Shown one piece after another: positions 42,163 to 51,387 of a DNA stretch of 64,000 bases. The notes under the pieces were generated by a model. It was not told where the DNA came from. It made no database searches and was given only the letters and a program-made list of their open reading frames with translations. Source of the stretch: Paenibacillus sp. FSL R5-0766 (lineage in GTDB: Bacteria > Bacillota > Bacilli > Paenibacillales > Paenibacillaceae); contig NZ_CP150227.1 of assembly GCF_037971845.1 (NCBI RefSeq), positions 2,604,001-2,668,000 on the forward strand. Direction: 5' to 3'. The translations under genes and the position numbers were made by a program. Each line of letters begins with the position of its first letter. Within the stretch, counting starts at the first letter, position 1.

Positions 42163-42630
42163 ATGAGCCACTGGTTTGATCTAGATGAACTTGATCCGGA
42201 GTTAATCAATTTTGCAGTTATGATCGCTAAATACAATAATAAATTCATCATTATAAAAAATAGGAAAAGAGGAGGTTGGGAGATCCCAGGAGGCAACAAA
42301 GAAATAGGGGAAACCATTTTACACACGGCAAGTCGAGAACTCTATGAAGAGACAGGGGCAGTACACTTCGAATTAATACCTTATGGTGTATATGAATGGA
42401 ATGGGAGCTTGGGTATGGTCTCTTATGCTGAGGTTAAATTGCTGGAGAGCTTACCGGAGTCTGAAATCGATGAAATAAAGCTTGTGGATGTATTACCTGA
42501 AGGGATGAACTTCGGAGATATGTTTTATCGTTTCTCAGACAGATGGGATGGACTTGAGAACCATAAGCTTAAGAAATACACTATCGAAATAAATCATTTG
42601 AATGAGTTACCTGAAATTAAAATAAGCTGA
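42163..42630 (+). CDS. Nudix hydrolase
   Basis: 155 aa. Nudix box GGNKEIGE...RELYEETGA (about residues 44-66), complete with the three acidic residues of REXXEE. The opening VMIAKYNNKFIIIKNRKRGGWEIPGG is typical. Substrate unknown. GGGAGAG precedes the ATG. Third Nudix gene of the window. Confidence 0.88.
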   Translation: MSHWFDLDELDPELINFAVMIAKYNNKFIIIKNRKRGGWEIPGGNKEIGETILHTASRELYEETGAVHFELIPYGVYEWNGSLGMVSYAEVKLLESLPESEIDEIKLVDVLPEGMNFGDMFYRFSDRWDGLENHKLKKYTIEINHLNELPEIKIS

Positions 42631-42662
42631 TTTAAGTATCGCGAACAACAATAGCCGTTCCA

Positions 42663-42761
42663 ATGGATATGTCAAAACTAATTGAAGAGAACAAGGAATA
42701 CACTATTTTGTACGATAAAAGGGTCTTTGATAAATACAGACTTCGATCTATAAAGCCATAG
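42663..42761 (+). pseudogene. 32-aa fragment, possibly of a nucleotidyltransferase
   Basis: ATG 42663 to TAG 42759-42761. SKLIEENKEYTILYDKRV recalls the segment after the active site in streptomycin 6-adenylyltransferase-like proteins (LEKYL..D...KVLLDKD). No ribosome site, and no other part of such a gene is present. It is probably debris from a deletion. Low certainty. Confidence 0.3.
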
Positions 42762-42790
42762 GATCTTAGAAATAACATGAGGAAGGAGAG

Positions 42791-43336
42791 ATGGCAACAA
42801 CCATGATAACGTATAGAACGTTGACCCTTGATGATGTGAATCAGCTGCAGGAAATAGATCGTTCGGAACATATTGATCTCATTTATGAAATGAGAGAGAA
42901 CCGATTGGTTGAACTTGAACAAAATCATGAATGCTCAAACTGGGATGAGATGCTTTTGAAAGAGATTCAAAATCGATATGTGTACGAATTAGAACAAGGT
43001 GGCATGGCATATGGCGCGTTTGCTGGCGATCAATTAATCGGATTTGGAGTACTGGCACATCAATATAGAGGAAAAGAACGAAATCAATTACAAGTTGACT
43101 TGATGTATGTCTCACGCGGGTACAGAAGACAAGGCGTTGGAAAACGTATTCTAAACGAGTTAGGTGAAGAGGCTAAGAAACGTGGTGCACAGTATCTGTA
43201 TATCTCCTCCACAGAGACGGAATCAGCGGTATCCTTTTATAGAAGTCAGGGCAGTCAGATTGCAAGTGAGATTGATCAAGAACTCTATGACAAAGAGCCG
43301 AACGATATACATATGATAAAGGAGCTGGGCACATGA
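42791..43336 (+). CDS. GNAT-family N-acetyltransferase
   Basis: 181 aa; ATG 42791 lies close to GGAAGGAG, ATG 42803 is an alternative. MYVSRGYRRQGVGKRILNEL has the loop RRQGVG, and ESAVSFYRSQGSQI is the C-terminal motif. It resembles GNAT proteins grouped with tabtoxin-like resistance, but this is not firm. Overlaps the next gene by ATGA (43333-43336). Confidence 0.85.
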   Translation: MATTMITYRTLTLDDVNQLQEIDRSEHIDLIYEMRENRLVELEQNHECSNWDEMLLKEIQNRYVYELEQGGMAYGAFAGDQLIGFGVLAHQYRGKERNQLQVDLMYVSRGYRRQGVGKRILNELGEEAKKRGAQYLYISSTETESAVSFYRSQGSQIASEIDQELYDKEPNDIHMIKELGT

Positions 43337-43968
43337 CAACGGTTGGGATACTCGGAACCATTCATAATCCTGAACTCAGGGAGCGATATCGTTGTTCCCT
43401 TTCTCTTTACAAGGATGTGATTACTGAGTTTAAACCAGATCTCATTTGTGGTGAAGTTCATCCGCAGAGTTGGTTGAGGTATCTTAAGGACAAACATGAT
43501 AGAGGATACTGGGGAGAACCAGCCAGTGAGTATTGGGAATTGGTCTTCCCTTTATGCGAGGAGCATAACATCCCATTTGTCCCTATTGACTGGTTTGAAT
43601 TGGATGTGTGGAATGCTTTTGATCCATTCAACGGTTATTCGGACGTGGAACGCAAAGAACTTGAACAACGGGATGATCATTGGTTTGCAGAGCAAATGGA
43701 GACGTATCAGTTTGGCGAGATTCCTTTTAATTCAAAGGAGTTCGATCGTGTAACCAGACAAAAATATGAATGGTTGCATCAGGTAAACGCGAAGGCACAG
43801 AACTTTCGCTGGGTGGTCCGTAATCAGATTATGGTTCAAAGAGTCAAAAATACAATTGAAGCTCATCCAGGAAAACGAATCCTCTGTATCGTTGGAGCCG
43901 ATCACAATTACATCTTCCACGAAGAGCTGATGATAGAACCCGTTGAATTGTTGTATCCGTTACGATAA
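43333..43968 (+). CDS. TraB/TIKI-like putative metalloprotein
   Basis: 211 aa. GILGTIHN (His11) and LICGEVHP (Glu41, His43) near the start, and IVGADHN (His191) near the end, follow the layout of the TIKI/TraB/EreA/ChaN superfamily, whose members use an N-terminal GxxH/E pair and a C-terminal GxxH, including erythromycin esterases and Wnt-cleaving proteases. No signal peptide, so cytosolic. This reading comes from motif placement only. It is translationally coupled to the GNAT gene before it. Confidence 0.5.
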   Translation: MTTVGILGTIHNPELRERYRCSLSLYKDVITEFKPDLICGEVHPQSWLRYLKDKHDRGYWGEPASEYWELVFPLCEEHNIPFVPIDWFELDVWNAFDPFNGYSDVERKELEQRDDHWFAEQMETYQFGEIPFNSKEFDRVTRQKYEWLHQVNAKAQNFRWVVRNQIMVQRVKNTIEAHPGKRILCIVGADHNYIFHEELMIEPVELLYPLR

Positions 43969-44018
43969 AGGAACCGTTGGTAGAATTACAAATGAAACTT
44001 ATATTTAGGGAGCATTAC

Positions 44019-45047
44019 ATGCGCAAAAAAATACGTAAAACACTCAAATACAGCATATTCAGTATTATTTTAATGGTTATAGTAGCTCTGATATTTCCCA
44101 CATGGACACCCAAAATTAAAGGTGAAAACAGCATCAGCATGTTAGAACAGGTCGAAATTAACGGTACAGGACATGAAGTCATGATCAGGGGTGTTGATCG
44201 GACTAACCCTATCCTGATTTTTGTGCATGGCGGGCCGGGGTGCTCGGAGATTCCATACGTAAGGAAGTATCAGAAAGAGCTTGAGCAACACTTCACGGTG
44301 GTGCATTACGATCAACGTGGGAGTGGAAAGTCCTATCACTTTTTTGAGGATTACTCGAATCTCACAACAGATGTATTAGTAGATGATTTGTTAGCGTTAA
44401 GGGATTATGTATCTAAGGAGTTAAAACAAGAGAAGGTTATATTAATTGGTCATTCATTTGGTACATACATCGGGATGAAAGCTGCGGCTAAAGCACCTGC
44501 TCAGTTTCACGCTTATATAGGCATTGGACAGATGGCTAATACACTTCAGAGCGAACTGGAAAGTTTGGAGTACACGTACGAGCAAGCGAAACAAGCCGGT
44601 AATGAAGAAGATGTTAAAAAACTGGAGCTAATCCGCAGCTCGATCGAGCAAGGAAAGGAACTTACGCCTAGAATTTTGTTGCAAAAGTACGGTGGTGCAG
44701 CCAGACTAATCAACGAGAATAGAGATTATATTTCAGGATTCCTTTTAAATCCCGAATATAATGGGCTGGATATGATTCGCTTTTATTCAGGGCTGTTCAG
44801 TTCACAAGACATCTTACTGAGGGAAGCATTTGATCATAATTTACCCGAAATTGTTGATCATCTGGAGATTCCTACCTATTTTGTAACGGGTAAATATGAT
44901 TATATGACCACTGCGAAGGCAGCACGTGATTATTTTGATGTATTGGATGCACCAATCAAAGACTTCATTGTATTCGACGAGTCGGCGCATTACCCACAGT
45001 TTGAAGAGAAAGAAAAATTCGTAAAGTGGTTAAATGAGCTATTTTAA
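44019..45047 (+). CDS. Membrane-anchored alpha/beta hydrolase (proline iminopeptidase-like)
   Basis: 342 aa from ATG 44019 with AGGGAG upstream; an earlier in-frame start at 43977 lacks a site. A lysine-rich start and one hydrophobic segment (YSIFSIILMVIVALIF) anchor it. HGGPG (70-74) is the oxyanion motif, GHSFG holds the nucleophile Ser146, GKYDYMTT gives the acid and ESAHYPQFE the catalytic His. The family includes proline iminopeptidases and related hydrolases. Confidence 0.85.
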   Translation: MRKKIRKTLKYSIFSIILMVIVALIFPTWTPKIKGENSISMLEQVEINGTGHEVMIRGVDRTNPILIFVHGGPGCSEIPYVRKYQKELEQHFTVVHYDQRGSGKSYHFFEDYSNLTTDVLVDDLLALRDYVSKELKQEKVILIGHSFGTYIGMKAAAKAPAQFHAYIGIGQMANTLQSELESLEYTYEQAKQAGNEEDVKKLELIRSSIEQGKELTPRILLQKYGGAARLINENRDYISGFLLNPEYNGLDMIRFYSGLFSSQDILLREAFDHNLPEIVDHLEIPTYFVTGKYDYMTTAKAARDYFDVLDAPIKDFIVFDESAHYPQFEEKEKFVKWLNELF

Positions 45048-45073
45048 TATGCATTGAGAGGAGTAAGATCATA

Positions 45074-45490
45074 TTGTTAAATGAATTCATTGAGCTTGAA
45101 GAAGAGAGTGATGAGAGTTACCGGTGTTACACTCTGCAAAATACTGTGCAAATATTTAAACATTGCATACAGGATGAGGATTTAAATGACGTGCGAATAT
45201 ATGTGTCCACTAATACACCGTTAGATTCAATTGCTCATAAAATAGAAGATTACATTAAGTGGTTTTCAACTTGTGAGACTGTCTTTCGAGATTATTATGA
45301 GAATGAACTTCAGGAAAAAGTACATCAGAATTGGTTTAATGAGATTGAAGTCTATCGTGTGGATATCACATTTAACAGTATAGCCGACTACGGCACAACA
45401 ATATCATGCGGAGATCATATTTTGCGCGATCACATCATGATTATTGATTTTGATAGAGAACAAATCCAAGCAATCCACTTGAACGGATAG
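45074..45490 (+). CDS. Hypothetical 138-aa protein
   Basis: 138 aa from TTG 45074, with GAGAGGAGTAAG some 10 bp in front. Very acidic N-terminus (ELEEESDES). No family recognised. DVRIYVSTNTPLDSIAHKIEDYI and VYRVDITFNSIADYGTTISCGDHI look like a compact alpha/beta protein. It stands directly after the hydrolase gene. Confidence 0.55.
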   Translation: MLNEFIELEEESDESYRCYTLQNTVQIFKHCIQDEDLNDVRIYVSTNTPLDSIAHKIEDYIKWFSTCETVFRDYYENELQEKVHQNWFNEIEVYRVDITFNSIADYGTTISCGDHILRDHIMIIDFDREQIQAIHLNG

Positions 45491-45697
45491 ATGGATTATT
45501 TTGTAGTAAATAGTCACAAAAAACAATAAAGATATCGCTTTATTTTCCATAAATGTGTTATTATGTTGGTGGTGAACGAAGAATTCATTTGTTTGATCGA
45601 TAGAGAGAGGAGGCACGTATTCTCGAATCATTCAATCTGTATGGATAGATTAACTGCACTGCTTGTTAAAAATAATAGAATAAGCGGAGGTATGGTT

Positions 45698-46885
45698 ATG
45701 TTCAAAAAATGGAAGAAATTCAGCATCAGCAGCTTGGCGCTTGTGTTAGTGGCTGCCGTGGCCTTTACCGGATGGAGCCCTAAAGCATCAGCAGCAGACG
45801 CTTCGCAAGTGGTGGCTGAGATGGGTGCAGGATGGAATCTCGGCAATCAGCTGGAAGCATCGGTGAACGGTACACCGAATGAGACAGCTTGGGGCAATCC
45901 TGCGGTAACTCCAGAGTTAATCAAAAAGGTGAAAGCGGCAGGCTTCAAATCCATTCGTATTCCCGTTTCCTATTTGAGCAACATTGGAAGCGCTCCCAAT
46001 TATACAATCAATGCGGCATGGCTGAATCGAATTCAGCAAGTCGTGGATTATGCGTACAATGAAGGTCTGTATGTGATCATCAATATTCATGGTGATGGGT
46101 ATAATTCCGTACAGGGTGGATGGCTACTCGTGAATGGTGGCAATCAGACTGCCATTAAGGAAAAATATAAGAAGGTGTGGCAGCAGATTGCCACCAAGTT
46201 TAGCAACTACAATGACCGTCTTATTTTCGAATCCATGAACGAAGTATTCGATGGTAACTATGGCAATCCAAACTCGGCTTATTACGCCAATCTGAACGCA
46301 TACAATCAAATCTTCGTGGATACGGTTCGTCAGACTGGAGGTAACAACAATGCCAGATGGTTGCTGATTCCAGGCTGGAATACCAATATTGACTACACTG
46401 TTGGTAATTATGGCTTTGCTCTTCCGACAGATAATTACAGATCCTCGGCTATTCCTAGTTCGCAGAAGAGAATCATGATCTCGGCACATTATTACTCTCC
46501 GTGGGATTTTGCAGGTGAGGAAAACGGTAATATCACACAGTGGGGTGCAACTTCTACGAATCCTGCCAAAAAGTCTACTTGGGGACAAGAGGATTATCTT
46601 GAATCACAGTTCAAGTCCATGTACGACAAATTTGTGGCTCAGGGCTATCCCGTAGTGATTGGTGAGTTCGGTTCCATTGATAAAACGTCCTACGATTCCA
46701 GCAACAATGTATATCGTGCTGCTTATGCCAAAGCAGTTACAGCAAAAGCCAAGAAATACAAAATGGTTCCTGTGTATTGGGATAACGGGCATAACGGTCA
46801 ACATGGATTCGCCTTGTTTAACCGTTCGAACAAAACCGTGACGCAGCAAAATATCATTAATGCCATCATGCAAGGTATGCAATAA
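45698..46885 (+). CDS. Secreted GH5 endoglucanase (cellulase)
   Basis: 395 aa from ATG 45698 with GCGGAGG 7 bp upstream; the frame is open from 45563. Signal peptide to about residue 32 (PKASAAD). GWNLGNQLEA, IRIPVS, INIHGDGY, the acid/base in ESMNEVFDG (Glu182), HYYSPWDF, and nucleophile in VVIGEFGS (Glu323) are all present, giving a complete GH5 barrel. There is no carbohydrate-binding module. Beta-1,4-glucan or a mixed-linkage glucan is the likely substrate. Confidence 0.9.
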   Translation: MFKKWKKFSISSLALVLVAAVAFTGWSPKASAADASQVVAEMGAGWNLGNQLEASVNGTPNETAWGNPAVTPELIKKVKAAGFKSIRIPVSYLSNIGSAPNYTINAAWLNRIQQVVDYAYNEGLYVIINIHGDGYNSVQGGWLLVNGGNQTAIKEKYKKVWQQIATKFSNYNDRLIFESMNEVFDGNYGNPNSAYYANLNAYNQIFVDTVRQTGGNNNARWLLIPGWNTNIDYTVGNYGFALPTDNYRSSAIPSSQKRIMISAHYYSPWDFAGEENGNITQWGATSTNPAKKSTWGQEDYLESQFKSMYDKFVAQGYPVVIGEFGSIDKTSYDSSNNVYRAAYAKAVTAKAKKYKMVPVYWDNGHNGQHGFALFNRSNKTVTQQNIINAIMQGMQ

Positions 46886-46910
46886 ATTACTGTCTGGCTG
46901 TATCCGTGTA

Positions 46911-46947
46911 AACGGCGTGTTCCTGTAAAAGGGACATGCCGTTTTTT
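46911..46947 (+). terminator. Rho-independent terminator after the GH5 gene
   Basis: AACGGC-G-TGTTCC and GGGACA-T-GCCGTT pair around TGTAAAA, followed by TTTTTT. It stands 26 bp after the stop codon. Confidence 0.85.
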
Positions 46948-47090
46948 GTGCTACCCAGAGATAAAGTTGAACAACATTTACCAATGCATTTTACATAAGC
47001 CACATACAGAATTCATTAAATCCCACAATAGCTTTTATATACTTAATTTGCTTGATATAGCGAACTAAAAGGACTAGGTGGTAGACAGAA

Positions 47091-47628
47091 TGTTAAAAAA
47101 CGTGATTTGCAGGAATGCCTTTCACTGTACAGCTTAATGATGGACCCCGCAGTTTTTCCCTACGTTCGTTATGCATGCCAATCGTATGAGGAATATCTAT
47201 TCCTGACCAAACAATTGATGGCCGAAGAAGAGCAAAAAACGGTGATTTCTCGAACGATTTTGAATGAAACAGGGCAGCCTATTGGAACCATTGATCTATA
47301 TCATATTGAGCATCAAACCGGTTTTTTAGCCACATGGATTGGATCACCGTTTTTTGGAAATGGGTATAGCCAAAGAGCCAAATCAGCCTTTTTTGTTGAA
47401 TTGTTTCTGGAACATGGGATTGAAACGGTATTTATGAAGATACGCAAGCAGAATATAAGATCCAGAAAAGCGGTACAAAAACTGCCTTATGTAAAATTAG
47501 CCAATGATGTGTATCCAGATGTATATCAACGGATTAATATGAATGAACAGATGTATGATCTGTATTATGTTGAACGGTCAGCCTTTTTCGAAAATAGTAT
47601 GGATCTGCACCAAGTGGTAGCTACGTAA
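47091..47628 (+). pseudogene. GNAT acetyltransferase with an N-terminal frameshift in an A6 run
   Basis: The main frame is open from TTG 47107 to 47628, but no ribosome site fits that codon. ATG 47091 begins ATG TTA AAAAAAC; adding one A to the run at 47095-47100 gives MLKKRDLQECLSLYSLM in frame with the rest, a common opening for this GNAT subgroup. WIGSPFFGNGYSQRAK is the acetyl-CoA loop and RSRKAVQKLPYVKL the end. A real indel, slippage or a base-calling error would all explain it. Confidence 0.7.
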
Positions 47629-47793
47629 CTTATACAGAGAGCGTTAATAGCGGCGTCAGTGATGACACCGCTATTTGATATGATGATATAGGAACGGACT
47701 GTTAATATAACATGCAGGAATATAGACTAGAGAATCGAAAGACATTAAGTAGTAACCTCATAAAAAGTGTGCGGTTAATGTAGGAGGCGTGAA

Positions 47794-48069
47794 ATGAATA
47801 ATATTAACAAGATTTTGGGTGTAGTCCTCATGCTTGGCAGTGTGTTTATTTCAACGATGGAGAGAATTTCAATCCGAGTCTCTGTCGCTATAGTAGAAGC
47901 AGGATATGCGTCAGGAGGGACGAACGTACCCCAGTTTGCTCAGATGAACGAGCATCCAACAGGTCTACTCGTATACTTCATGTTCTTCGTTGGATTCATA
48001 CTATTGGTCGCGGGATTCCCGGGGAGTTATAAGAAAAATCGTAATCATGGTCATAACAAGGAAGTTTAG
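47794..48069 (+). CDS. Small membrane protein, two transmembrane segments
   Basis: 91 aa. ILGVVLMLGSVFISTM and LLVYFMFFVGFILLVAGF are hydrophobic and flank a 40-residue polar loop; the tail is basic (YKKNRNHGHNKEV). Family not recognised; design similar to 24535. GGAGGCG lies before the ATG. It may be cotranscribed with the phosphotransferase gene 18 bp downstream. Confidence 0.6.
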   Translation: MNNINKILGVVLMLGSVFISTMERISIRVSVAIVEAGYASGGTNVPQFAQMNEHPTGLLVYFMFFVGFILLVAGFPGSYKKNRNHGHNKEV

Positions 48070-48087
48070 CTTGAGGAGGGATGAAAG

Positions 48088-48882
48088 TTGGCCGAACAGG
48101 AGGAAGTGTTGTCGGGAGGTAATGTGAATCAGGTCGTCAGAATAGGCGAGACGGTTCGCCGGCATGCGAAACCAAATCCATATGTGCTTGAATTGCTTTT
48201 ACATCTCGAAAAAGTTGGTTATGATCATGCCCCTCGATTTCTGGGAATAGATGAACAGGGGCGAGAAACGCTCTCTTACCTCGAAGGCATCGTTCCAGGC
48301 AATGACTACCCTGATCTAGAAGAGTATATGTGGTCAGACGAATCTTTGATTGAAGTCGCAAAACTGTTGAGAAGTTACCATGATGCGACCGTTGGATTTA
48401 CAACAACATCAGTTTCAACGAACAGATATCCAGGCATAACAGAAGATGATGTTGTATGTCATAACGATTTTGCGCCGTATAATGTGGTGTACAAGGATGG
48501 CCGTCCTCAAGGCATTATTGATTTTGATATGGCGGGTCCGGGTCCGCGAATGTGGGATATCGCCTATGTCTTGTATACATCCGTTCCACTCGCAGATTTC
48601 TCACCAGATATGGACGGAAAGGGTGTAATGCCATACGCCAGCCAGGCGCACGGAACTATTCGGAAAGAACGGATTGCCTTATTTATGGCTACGTACGGGC
48701 TGAGTGTTCCAGCAGATTTGAAGGATTGGGTCATATCCCGTATCCGTTTCATGTGTAAAACACTGACTGATCGTGCGGCTGATGGAGATGTCGCTTTTAT
48801 GAAGATGGTCGAAGAGGGTCATCTGGCCCACTATGAGAAAGAAGTCATTTTTCTTGAAAACCATTGGGATGAATGGGTTTGA
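48088..48882 (+). CDS. Aminoglycoside phosphotransferase (APH)-family kinase-like protein
   Basis: 264 aa from TTG 48088 with GAGGAGGG upstream. VVCHNDFAPYNVVY has the catalytic loop with His125, Asp127 and Asn132; IIDFDMAGPGPRMWDIAYV provides Asp145. GNVNQVVRIGETVRR is the short N-terminal lobe. The group is widespread in Bacillota as untested phosphotransferases. Third APH-like gene in this window. Confidence 0.85.
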   Translation: MAEQEEVLSGGNVNQVVRIGETVRRHAKPNPYVLELLLHLEKVGYDHAPRFLGIDEQGRETLSYLEGIVPGNDYPDLEEYMWSDESLIEVAKLLRSYHDATVGFTTTSVSTNRYPGITEDDVVCHNDFAPYNVVYKDGRPQGIIDFDMAGPGPRMWDIAYVLYTSVPLADFSPDMDGKGVMPYASQAHGTIRKERIALFMATYGLSVPADLKDWVISRIRFMCKTLTDRAADGDVAFMKMVEEGHLAHYEKEVIFLENHWDEWV

Positions 48883-49050
48883 AAGGTAATGCTAATGGAC
48901 TGCGTGATAGCCTACGGGCTGGACAGCGGTTTTTTTTGTGTCCATCTTTCGAATCCCTATGAATTCCATTCTATTCATTTTCAACAATTGTGATCAACAA
49001 TACAGCAATATTGTTCGGATTAGATCGAAATAACTGTGATACAATTCATT

Positions 49051-49064
49051 GTAAAGCGCTATCA
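49051..49064 (+). promoter_or_regulatory. cre-like site before the AraC/ABC locus
   Basis: GTAAAGCGCTATCA matches the CcpA cre consensus at 12 of 14 places, the mismatches being at the first two. It lies 57 bp before the AraC gene. Glucose repression of the downstream pectin-type operon is inferred. Confidence 0.4.
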
Positions 49065-49120
49065 TTGTAAATTATTAAACTATATTGCTTTTTATATTCT
49101 GGGAAGGGAGATCTTTACTG

Positions 49121-50002
49121 ATGCTAACCATACACACCCCGACGAATATTGCTTTGCAGGAAAATGAAGTTTATGTGCGATCAGAAGCAGATAATTTTCA
49201 GGATGAATGGCCTGTTCATACGCATAATGGGTATGAGATACATTATTTTATTCAAGGAGATGCAACCTTCTTAATCGGTGACCGAATATATAAGCCGCTG
49301 CCTGGAGATATGTTTATATTCAGAGGCGGTGTGCCCCACCGAATCAATCCTTCAAGAGAAATCGTGTACAAGCGAAGTTTCGTCAATTTCACGGAATTAT
49401 TGCTTTTGGACATGCTTGCTGTCAGTCAGTTAGAGAATCTGATGTCCATATTCCGTCATCCCAATGGGTTATTGGTGCATTGGCCTCCAGAGGAGCGTGA
49501 GCATATCACAGGTATATTTAAGGGAATCAAGGAGGAGATGGGGGCAGGAAATACAGGGTACAAAACAATGGTCAAATTAAGTCTTACCCAATTGCTACTG
49601 CGGATTTACCGGAAAACGACCAGTGAGCAATCCGCCAATCCTATCTTATGTTCTTCCCAGAAGCAAACAAGCGTAAGCCGGGTTCTTCATTATTTAAACC
49701 AGAACTACACGGAGAATGTTTCATTGGATGAACTGTCCAAAACACTCCATTTGAATAAGTACTACATTTGTCATTCTTTCAAAGAGACAACGGGATATAC
49801 CATAAGCAATTATGTTATACGGAAAAGAGTTGCAGAGGCCAAAAAATTGTTGCTGTCTACGGATGCGCCGATTTTGTCCATATCTGAGACGCTAGGTTTT
49901 AACACACCTGTATATTTTAGCAGGGCCTTTAAACAATATGTGGGTGTATCACCACAGTTATTCCGTAAAAGTGAATTGCTCAACGAAGCCAAAATTCATT
50001 AG
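49121..50002 (+). CDS. AraC-family transcriptional regulator with cupin sensor domain
   Basis: 293 aa from ATG 49121 (GGGAAGGGAG 10 bp upstream). The N-terminal AraC-binding cupin has WPVHTHNGYEIHYFIQGDATF and PGDMFIFRGGVPHRI (about residues 29-90). Two HTH motifs follow at the C-terminus: SLDELSKTLHLNKYYICHSFKE and ISETLGFNTPVYFSRAFKQ. It probably senses a breakdown product and activates the operon that starts 22 bp downstream. Confidence 0.9.
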   Translation: MLTIHTPTNIALQENEVYVRSEADNFQDEWPVHTHNGYEIHYFIQGDATFLIGDRIYKPLPGDMFIFRGGVPHRINPSREIVYKRSFVNFTELLLLDMLAVSQLENLMSIFRHPNGLLVHWPPEEREHITGIFKGIKEEMGAGNTGYKTMVKLSLTQLLLRIYRKTTSEQSANPILCSSQKQTSVSRVLHYLNQNYTENVSLDELSKTLHLNKYYICHSFKETTGYTISNYVIRKRVAEAKKLLLSTDAPILSISETLGFNTPVYFSRAFKQYVGVSPQLFRKSELLNEAKIH

Positions 50003-50024
50003 AACCTTCCGAGGAGATGTTGAT

Positions 50025-51296
50025 ATGACAAGAAGAACAACGTTTAAGCTCATCACTAGCATGGTATTGGTCATGTTACTCATCGTATTGACTGCTTGCG
50101 GAAATTCAGGTACCAATGCTAACCCAAAACAAACAACCCTGGATTTCCTGTGGTTCTCTGACGGAAAAGAAGGAGAAGTCATCAAGGAAATCATTAAAGA
50201 GTATGAGCAGACCAATACCAAGGTTAAAATCAACCTGATTGAAGTTGGCTTCAAGGATATCCAAACCAAATTAAAAACAATGTTATCCGGTGGAAAGCCA
50301 CCTGCCCTGAGCCGGGTCACGGATACTGGATCATTTGCTAATCAGGCGGTTGATCTGACACCTTACGTGGACAATGCGGACCAATTCGAGGATCAATTTA
50401 TTGACTCACTTAAACCTTATTATGTTATTAATGACAAGCTGGTAGCGGCGCCTATGGATGTTACAGCGAATGGGCTTATTTATAACAAAACCTTATTTGA
50501 TAAAGCTGGCGTCAAAGTACCGACCTCTCCTGACCAGGTATGGACGTGGGATGAATACACAGCTGCGTTAAAAGAGGTTATGGACAAAGGCGGAGCACGA
50601 TATGGCATGGTATGGGATGTCACACCGCATAGATGGTCCACTCTTTTGTATCAGAATGGCGGAAGCATCTTAACAGAGGATGGCACTGCAGCAGCGATTA
50701 ACAGTGAAGCCGGAATCCGCAGCATGGAGCAGTTCAAGCAGCTTCATCAAGAAGGGATCATGCCCGAATCCGTATGGCTCGGAGGGGAAAATCCAAACAA
50801 CCTGTTCCGTTCCGGGACGGTGGCTACCCACTGGGCTGGCAACTGGATGATCAGTAATTACAAGGATATCACCGATTTTGAATGGGGAGTCACCTATATG
50901 CCAAAAGGAACACAACGTTCTTCAGTACCCGGCGGGAAGTTTCTGATGGCTTTCAAAGGCAGCGGATATGAGCAGGAGGCGGCAGAATTTATTGAATACT
51001 TAACGTCCAAAGAAGTGAATTCAAAATATAACCAGGAATCATTGTTTATGAGTCCTCGGAAGGACAGCTCTGTATTGAATTATGAATTCGGCAAGGAGAT
51101 GTTTGAAATTTTCGCGGATGAACTGAAGAACAGTTCACCTCTTGCAGCTAATGACTGGTCCAGACAGACCATTATATCCAAAATTTCAACGGACCTGAAA
51201 AATAATATTGTTGAAGTTCTATCCGATAAGGCAACTCCGCAGGAGGCATTGGATCGAACAGCCAAGCTGATTAACGAGGCTATTGGCAGTCAATAA
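50025..51296 (+). CDS. Sugar ABC transporter extracellular substrate-binding lipoprotein
   Basis: 423 aa from ATG 50025 with GAGGAG upstream; the longer frame from 49938 overlaps the regulator. Lipobox LTAC at about residues 23-26. LDFLWFSDGKEGEVIKEIIKEYEQ and later APMDVTANGLIYNKTLFDKAG place it in the SBP_bac_1 (MalE-like) group used for oligosaccharides. The ligand is probably an unsaturated oligogalacturonide or rhamnogalacturonide, judged from the GH105 gene downstream. Confidence 0.9.
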   Translation: MTRRTTFKLITSMVLVMLLIVLTACGNSGTNANPKQTTLDFLWFSDGKEGEVIKEIIKEYEQTNTKVKINLIEVGFKDIQTKLKTMLSGGKPPALSRVTDTGSFANQAVDLTPYVDNADQFEDQFIDSLKPYYVINDKLVAAPMDVTANGLIYNKTLFDKAGVKVPTSPDQVWTWDEYTAALKEVMDKGGARYGMVWDVTPHRWSTLLYQNGGSILTEDGTAAAINSEAGIRSMEQFKQLHQEGIMPESVWLGGENPNNLFRSGTVATHWAGNWMISNYKDITDFEWGVTYMPKGTQRSSVPGGKFLMAFKGSGYEQEAAEFIEYLTSKEVNSKYNQESLFMSPRKDSSVLNYEFGKEMFEIFADELKNSSPLAANDWSRQTIISKISTDLKNNIVEVLSDKATPQEALDRTAKLINEAIGSQ

Positions 51297-51387
51297 ACGT
51301 AAAGCCATGTGGTTCATTCGTATACGGGGGCTTAGCGATTCCTGTGAAGCCTCTCTTTCGAATAACGCATAAGGAAGGGGCAAGCAG

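Noticed and set aside
37370-48882. Resistance genes for tunicamycin, phosphinothricin or aminoglycosides
   Set aside because: The families fit, but most members have no known substrate. Resistance cannot be concluded from motifs.
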